Made by a program: the position numbers and the translations under genes. From Primula veris (lineage: Eukaryota; Streptophyta; Magnoliopsida; Ericales; Primulaceae): a DNA stretch of 64,000 nucleotides. The stretch covers positions 13,213,501-13,277,500 of the forward strand of contig OY821745.1 in NCBI GenBank assembly GCA_963682055.1, given 5' to 3'. How positions within the stretch are numbered: position 1 is the first letter of the stretch; each line of letters opens with the position of its first letter. This document shows positions 57,021-64,000 of this stretch, piece by piece. The notes beneath the pieces were generated by a model, which was not told the origin of the DNA, searched no databases, and saw only the letters and a list, made by a program, of their open reading frames with translations.

Positions 57021-59870
57021 ACAAGGATTCGCCTTTTTAAGGGCGATAATGATGTGTTTTTATATATTATGGTATATTATATATATATATATATATATAG
57101 TATTGTGTGATTTGTGAGTAATTAAATATATTTTAATGTAATGAAAGTGAATGTTTGAGCTGAAGGGGCATTATCGGCCTTTCTGTCTCATATTAGTAGT
57201 AGTACTATTTTACATTTTCATTAAACCCTCTTTCTTTCTTTTTTTACATAAATAGTACTTACATTTACAATAAAGTTTAAATTAATCTTTATAGTACTTA
57301 TATTTCAATATTTTTAATGTAATGAAAAATGAATATATACCTCAAGCCTCAACGGGCAACGTACCTACATATTTTTTGGCCTTGTGTTCTGTCTCAATAG
57401 AAATTTAAGAAATGTTTGTTACATAGATAATACATGTATATATAGATACAATAAAGTTTAAATTAATCTTTATATTGCAATTTATAGAAGCTTTGGTACT
57501 CATTTGGCAATAATTTATAAACTTAATTACTATGTACACTACCTTTATTTCTATTTAATCGTCTTTTATTAAACAATTTGCACATTTGTTTCTATTTGAT
57601 CCTCTTTTATGAAACTATTTGTAATTTTGACTAAATAAAAATTTGTATCAAAATTACCGAAACATAAATTTTGTAAAGTTAATCATATAGTTTAACTTTT
57701 GAATTACTATGAGCAACCTTTTAGATAATGAAAATGGATATTGTGCTCAAGAGTCAACCAAACCTTTGTAGAGTCGTATCACATATGTATGTACATTCTC
57801 GGCCTTGTGTCTCATAGGATTTTAGTACCATTTTAATAAAGTCTGTTTTTTTTTTACATGAATAGTGCTTATAGTTACAAGATAGTTTAAATTAATTTGT
57901 ATATATCAATTTATAAAAGCTTTGGTATTTGCTTGAGTGATATATAGACTGAAAGTCACCTAGATTGTCAAATTTACATGAATATTCTTTTACTGTGAGG
58001 AAAGATTGTATTTGTACCCATGAGTTCTATTATTTGGTGGATTATTGGATTTCGCATGATTTGCTCTCAGATAGATTAATCTTTATGTTGCTTGTTTACT
58101 GCTATGACCATGATGAAATTTTTTCAAATTATACAAAAGATATGTTGAAAGGAGTACTCGTGTAAAGTGCAAGAGATAATGAGAGACGATCATGTTTAGG
58201 TTGAAAGTTTTCAGGAACTGAGGATCAAATGAATCTTGTTTCAAACTATATGCCACCACAATTGCAAATCGTTCTACTAGAATGAATTTCAAATACTCGC
58301 AAGTCACATCTCGACGCCCATTTTCTTTTTTCGTTTCCTTTTCATTTTCTTGGATCTCTTCTTCATTGGTTGTATGACATAACCTCTTGCCCGTACCTTT
58401 TCTTTCTTTAACTTGTGATACCGTAGATAAGTATTTTTGGTTCTCATTAATGAAAGCTTAGGAAGTAAGACCACAAAAACCATGTCAAAATCTGAAATGT
58501 AAGGTATTACTGTAAAATCGTGAAAACAAGAATTTATACATGCGGTGTATCTCAAGCAATATCGGATTCCAATCCACAGCCGTAATTATAATTTAATCAG
58601 CTTAATTACTTTTGAATTGCAGCAAGTCCCTTAAAGAGACCTTATAAGCTTACGGTCAATCGGCCATTTCATTTAAAATTCTGAAGTTATAACAACTTGC
58701 GTCCAGTGTTCTTCCCAAACAAAGACGTGATTTAGTATGCCCCTACTTCGTATTGTATTTCACATACTCTTGCCAAAGAGGTGATTCAGTATAATGAAAA
58801 TCAAGTGTAGTAAAATTAGCTTCTTGTTTATTACCTATTTGCAATACCTGTGTTGTATCTCATCTTATGTTAGATGTAGAACTCGAAATTCGGGCACAAG
58901 CTCTGGTAGATTTCGTTTGTTTGCATAAATGGAACATATACGAAATAGAAAAAACATGATGGTAGTTTTCCCAACATTTTGTGTTAACCTACAACTTTTT
59001 GATTCATGATACATTAGCTGGTACTTATGTGTTAACCATGTATTGACCATCGTGAGCAAGGAGACCCCCTTATCCTCATAACCGTGATATTTTTTAATTT
59101 TTTTTCATCAAATAATTCTAATAACTTTTTGTAGAAAATAGTGTTTTGGCACCATTCATGTGAAAATGTATTTTTTTTTCACTTCATATAATTTTTTTTT
59201 TTAATATAAATTCAGCACCGCCCGTTTATAGTTTTTGAATTTGTTCCTCAATATATGTACCATGAATCAATGCATGATCTATCTTGATCATACAACCTAC
59301 CAGGCTACCATTGAAAGAGAAAGATGTAGTTTTAGTTTAAATTAGAGTCACCAACACCAAGTATTCAAAGCAAAGAATAAAAAGTTTCCCTTTAAGCAAC
59401 CCATGACAGTAGTTTGAAGGATAAGAAAGGAACGAGTACCTAGTAGTAGTATTAACTGTTTAAGTAAAATTTTATTTGATTCAATTACATCCATTATAAT
59501 TAATTTATTTATTCCTAAAGAATACAAAAAATGCAATTTGAAATATTCATTACTATCTGTATCGACTTTCCACAGACAATACACCTCACGTGAACATTCT
59601 CAAGAGAGCAAGCCTCAAGAACTGCCAAAGATTTTATTAACACTAAAAAAGAGTCAAAATTTTAAATATAGTACTGTATGATTTCAGACAAAAGCAAAAT
59701 AAAATTACATTCTAACACCGAATCAACGGATAAGTGGTGACCATACAAAGTACAGACTACAGAGCCACCAAAATCAACCCTCATGTAGAAAAAACCAAAA
59801 CTTAACTATGCCAGACCATCACAATCAAGCTCTCTTTGCATAATCGTCCAGTATATCAAATATCGATTGT
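57021..59870. other. Intergenic: UBC23 promoter side and IF-3 3' side
   Basis: AT-rich with a (TA)n microsatellite at 57068-57100. Short repeats of the type ACAATAAAGTTTAAATTAAT (57270, 57448 and, diverged, 57880) recur at 170-440-bp spacing. Small open frames (57965-58165, 58304-58555, 58865-59059, 59348-59584) show nothing I recognise. The stretch next to 59870 will contain the IF-3 3' UTR. Confidence 0.5.
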
Positions 59871-62800
59871 CTAACTATTATCTGAATATGGAGGATTTAG
59901 TGGACCTCCTTGAGGACTAGTAGGATGTCTCCTTTGATCAAAGTTATTTCCACTCCTGTATCTATTTTCCCCTTGAGACTGAGTTCGTTCACGAATGTCA
60001 CGACTGAGTTTGTATCTATTTTCTATAACCAATGGAGTTTCCGGCCTTTGGTTCCTACTATCTGAAGAAACTTCCCTTTTGTACCTGTTATCTGTCAAAG
60101 GAGCTTCATCAGCAACTTCTGAATCTGATTGATCTGCAATTCTGCTTTCTATAGGATTTTTAGTATTGGTATTTGTCGCATTTTTGGAAGTGCTCTTTGA
60201 GGAGCCGGGTTTTTTTGATGGGCCAAACTTGATATGTCTAACAACTACAAATGCTTTCTTTCTCTCGACAATAGGTCCACTTTCTACAATCGAAATATCT
60301 TCAATCTGTGTAGAAATTATAATTATAATTAAAATTAAAAACGGTTCTGAGAGAAATTAAAGAAAGAAGCCTGGAAAGGCATCAAACTTTGAAGGGATTG
60401 AAAAGGTAAAAGGTCATAATACCAGAGCGCAAAAACGAGCTACAACGCTTTTCAATTCATCCTGTTCTTTCCTGATTCTTTTTGTTCGAGCTTCCTCATC
60501 CTCTTCGTTTTTATTTTTTTTATCTTCTTTGGCGGTGGCCATGCACTATATCAGAATTATATATATCGAAGATGATAGAATTAGATTAAATTCAATAAAA
60601 GCAAAACATATCGAGCGTGTACATACGGGACACACACGCACGCAGCTACACCTCAAAACCAAACAGGTACTAAAAGACAAACAATCAGAAAAGACCACAT
60701 CATCCTCACGAAGATACAGGCGGAAAAATGGCATCAATGCACTCTCTTGCCTCCAAAATAAAGGTGAAACAGCCATAGCCTAAGCAGAACCAATAGTAAA
60801 ACTAGAAGAAAAAGTGTTTTCTAGATGCTGCTAGAACCATACTTTACCCTTGAAGGACACTAGAAGCAATGTGCTCGATCATTCGAAATGATAATGTTTC
60901 TAAGTAGGTAAAAGCAGAAATATATGCATAAAAGACAAATCATTTAATCATGATTCTTTTTAGTAGCTCTGTTCCTTTTAGTAGCTTGCCAATCTGAAAC
61001 CTGGTTAAGACTTATTGTCCAATCCTCAAGTTTTATTCCATTTTAACATCACACATATAAATCATCATTTGCAAAATCACAATGCCTTACTCGGCACAAT
61101 ATCTGAAACAGTAAGAGGAAAAAGTACCTTAACACGATACCCACTTTCCAACATTCTTTTCACTGTATTTGCTTTCATTTGAAGGTCCTTTCCTTCCTGG
61201 CAAAGAAGAGAAACATCAGACCACATAAAGCCTCAAATACACCACTTCTTCAGTTTGCCTTCAAAAGTTTATATGTTTTGTCACATCACATCTTAATCTA
61301 TTCCATTCTATAATTTAAAGCTTTTTCATCAGAATCTGGGTAATGATATCACTTAAATGCCAAGTACTTTCACACTATACAACTGAAAGTTACTAGAGTA
61401 ACATATTTTATCAAAACTTACAATTTTCATTGAAAGTCTGACTTCTTTGCAATCTCCTTTCCGCAAAGTTACTTCCGACTGCAGAAAAACAGAAAGCGAA
61501 TTGATCATATACTTTTAGATATAACTTACAACAGCAAAACAGGCACCAAAGTTGATTATGGATTTTCCGTTAACGAGTATAATCATTTCATAGAATATGT
61601 GACAAAATAACTTATAATGCATTTACTTGAAGGATTTGCTTAAAGAAAGAATATTGCTCCTACAGTAACAACACTTCACTAGCAGTTACAGACTGACAGT
61701 AAGTAAAAGGGCAGGGTTTCAGCCACTAGAAATAAAAGAGTCTGCCAACTTACCTAATAAACAGAACAGTCAAGCATTGATAATAAATAAATTTAAACTT
61801 TAAAGTCTAAAAGCCAAGAGTTAATACACCAGAAAAGACTGTTGACTATTCAGTAGGTAAAAACAAAGGTCGGCTTGAACAAATTGTAAATCTTCTAAGC
61901 ACCGCTGACTCTCATGGACCGCTTAATTGGAAAAGTTTCTCAAACATTTAATGATACAAAACCAAAAACCATGAATTCATTGACGAAATTTTGCATGACA
62001 AGCTGCATCATAAGGGAAATAAATTGATTATTCAGGAAAAGTGATTTGAAGATATTGTTAAAGACATCATCTATACATAGAATATTTTCCAAAATACCCT
62101 TTCAAAAGGTCGGACTCAAGGTTCAACTGCATAGCCAGAATTTCTTGGGATGTATTAAGCACATGAAGAGGTACAAGGCAGGGCATTGTAGTTTCTCCAG
62201 AACATTATATACTCTTTTAGCTTGCCAAGTCAAAACATTTGTTTGGCGGTAATAGACTCCTTTAGCTTTATTCTATATTAGTAGTTTGGTTCCCTAGAAA
62301 ATCCATCATAATTTTATTTTTTGACTTTGAAGTCCGCCCTTTAGAGATCCAGATTTAGGAATCATATCTTCTTAGAGAAATATTAGGTTGTGGGAAGAGA
62401 GAGAGAGAGAGGGGCTGGGGACCTTCTCACTCTTTCTCCTCACTCTCTCTCCAATTGAAAATACAAAAATTAGTAGAACTTTACCACACCATTGTTAACA
62501 GATAATAGTTTTACAATTTCTGTCTAACTAATATCTCGTTTATTTCATAATATTGTCAAAATGGGTTACAAGTTTTTTTTTTTCTAAATTGGTTTATAAT
62601 GTAGTTGTTATTACATTTATTTTTTTATAATTTGATTTTTGTTAAAGTGTCAAATTGGGGTTTTGATTTTGGTGTGTGGGTATACTTTGGGAAAAGAGAA
62701 AGAGGGGAGAGGGATTTCTACGCCAAGCTTGGGCTTTAGTTTGCATCATTTTAAATTTTGTATAAACTTTAATTATAGCCACTGGTCCTAATCCAATGAC

Positions 62801-63632
62801 CATTGTTAATTCATTCCCCACTGCATCCAAGTTTGTGTAAGTATTAAAAGTAAAGCTAAGATAAAATCACAAAGTCCGTCATATTGGATCTAGCGTAACA
62901 TTACCATTTTGAAAAATCATTATATCTGTCGGAAGCCTCTCAGCCATTGTGCTTGTGTTTGTTTGTTTATGTGACTTATTCCACAAATCCATTTCTTTAC
63001 GAAAGTCGAAAACCAGAACAAAAAAATTTACTATTATCTAACACTGAAAAAAATACACGTTCCTCCGAGAGAAAATAACGGATATGGAATATGGTATGAG
63101 TGGAAATGAATAAAAGGATTTGAAAAGTAATCATAGATATAACGTGACTACAGAGGTTAAGGTGCAGTTATTGAAGGGTTAGGAAAACAGAGACTATGAA
63201 GAGAGAACACATCGAAGACATGTGTTACGAGGTTTTGCAGTGCAAAGTCAACTTGGCAAGGCGTCAAACGCTCGAAAAGAGTCGATACCCAAGATTGTTG
63301 CTGTGACGGCACAGTTTGACGTTCGAGAAAAAACATTGCAAACAAAAAGACAGAATTTTGATAGTAAAATACTTGACTCGAAAAAAATTCAATACATTCA
63401 TTTTAAAAAGAAATATGACATGATGTTTGACTTACGATTTTAAATTTATCCTATTTGACTTAGGTTGGATATGGGATTAAAAAAAACAGCAGCATAAGAA
63501 AGTAAATGTTACCTGGTTAAGAGGATTGTCTGGAGATTTCTTCCAAAGCTTCCATATTAAGTCCTTATACTGATCCTCGGTAAGACCTGGTCTCTTTTCC
63601 TTTAGCCTAGGAAGCTTAGCTTCTTCAAAATC
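59871..63632 (-). CDS. Organellar translation initiation factor IF-3, C-terminal exons
   Basis: Five exons on the minus strand: 63632-63513, 61478-61422, 61196-61128, 60545-60423 and 60305-59871, all GT...AG, phase 0. The C-terminal IF-3 domain is clear: SEVTLRKGDCKEVRLSMKI, EGKDLQMKANTVKRMLESGY, RVKCMA..., an insert rich in Lys and Glu (KEDKKNKNEEDEEARTKRIR), then SVVARFCAL, IEDISIVESGPIVERKKAFV and VVRHIKFGPSKK. IF-3 keeps the small ribosomal subunit free and checks the start codon in bacteria and organelles. A long Ser/Asn/Arg-rich tail (about 95 residues) with three repeats of the type ENRYK/ENRYR follows, as in plant mitochondrial IF-3. The first exon listed (KLPRLKEKRPGLTEDQYKDL) fits by frame but not by known IF-3 text, so its membership is less sure. 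The N-terminal domain lies outside the window. Confidence 0.82.
61479..63512. other. Long intron-like stretch upstream of the IF-3 core exons
   Basis: About 2 kb without recognised coding sequence. A (GA)n run at 62396-62413 and a run of CT-rich repeats to about 62455 are the only structure. Confidence 0.5.
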
Positions 63633-63821
63633 CTATAGAAAAGATCAATTCGTCAACCACGAAACAAATTAGAACAAAAATTAGATTATGAATTGCGAGA
63701 TAAGGACTCAATAAAAAAAAATGATTACTAATTTGACAAATAATTAACTTGCATTGCCAGGGAAAAAAAACTTGCAGTGGCAATTTGACATTCTTAACCA
63801 CTCAATTTATAAAGGGGAAAA

Positions 63822-64000
63822 ATACGTTTAGTACACCAAACTATGTTGGTGTTAACGATTTAAGTACCCCACCTTTCAACTTTCCCAATTTGGGTACCAC
63901 ACTATAAGAAATTGTCCAATTTAGGTACCACTATCTAAATTAATAACGGAATGATGTCACATGACAGCACGTGCTTGATAAACTTGAACGTGAGAGGGTA
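63822..64000. mobile_element. Left end of a MITE/MULE-type element cut by the window edge
   Basis: GGGGAAAAATACGTTTAGTA followed by repeats of the type (a/t)TTTAGGTACCAC is a common end type of plant non-autonomous elements. The right end is beyond the window. Confidence 0.4.

Overview
This is a stretch of a plant nuclear genome, almost certainly a dicot. It is AT-rich, its genes have many introns with GT-AG boundaries, and it is full of plant transposon types: Mutator-like elements, hAT elements, Ty1/copia and Ty3/gypsy elements, an L1-type LINE and a tRNA-derived SINE. Only two genes look like ordinary working host genes. Both are on the minus strand in the last third: a large UBE2O-type ubiquitin-conjugating enzyme (UBC23-like, 44353-53922, with a leader exon near 57000) and a bacterial-type translation initiation factor IF-3 for an organelle, probably the mitochondrion (59871-63632, N-terminus outside the window).

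Region 1-8 kb is non-coding sequence peppered with small elements: a foldback MITE, a 74-bp hAT MITE with a perfect 8-bp target duplication, a 1.95-kb hAT-like element that has picked up two exons and the intron of an arginine methyltransferase (PRMT6-like) gene, a retroposed mRNA 3' end inside that element, a SINE with a perfect 15-bp target duplication, a 110-bp near-perfect hairpin, and a non-autonomous MULE filled with a minisatellite.

Region 8.2-17.2 kb is the most striking object: a complete 8,982-bp Mutator-like transposon with a perfect 9-bp target duplication. It carries two genes in the same direction. The first is a four-exon plant mobile domain (PMD) gene, now broken by two stop codons. 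The second is an intact 900-residue MULE transposase that ends in an OTU-type cysteine protease domain with its catalytic triad in place. The element's ends and the space between its two genes hold repeated palindromes with the same CCGTA core. It also holds about 300 bp of plant telomere-like repeats and a 56-bp minisatellite inside a likely leader intron. It inserted into one arm of a long palindromic foldback element, and the other arm still shows the empty site.

Region 18.5-44 kb is a graveyard of nested retroelements: an L1 LINE split by a hAT element, a decayed copia on the minus strand, gypsy debris, a copia element split by a 1.2-kb solo LTR, and a GC-rich spliced transposon gene on the minus strand. 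After these comes an F-box pseudogene split by a 2.9-kb LTR element. The F-box sequence runs in frame into a piece of a cold-shock-domain/zinc-knuckle protein, which is itself split by a solo LTR.

Region 44-64 kb is euchromatin-like: UBC23-like, then IF-3, with a TIR element in a UBC23 intron and MITE-like sequence at the window end. Everything here was read by eye. Family names rest on motif recognition, not on database searches.
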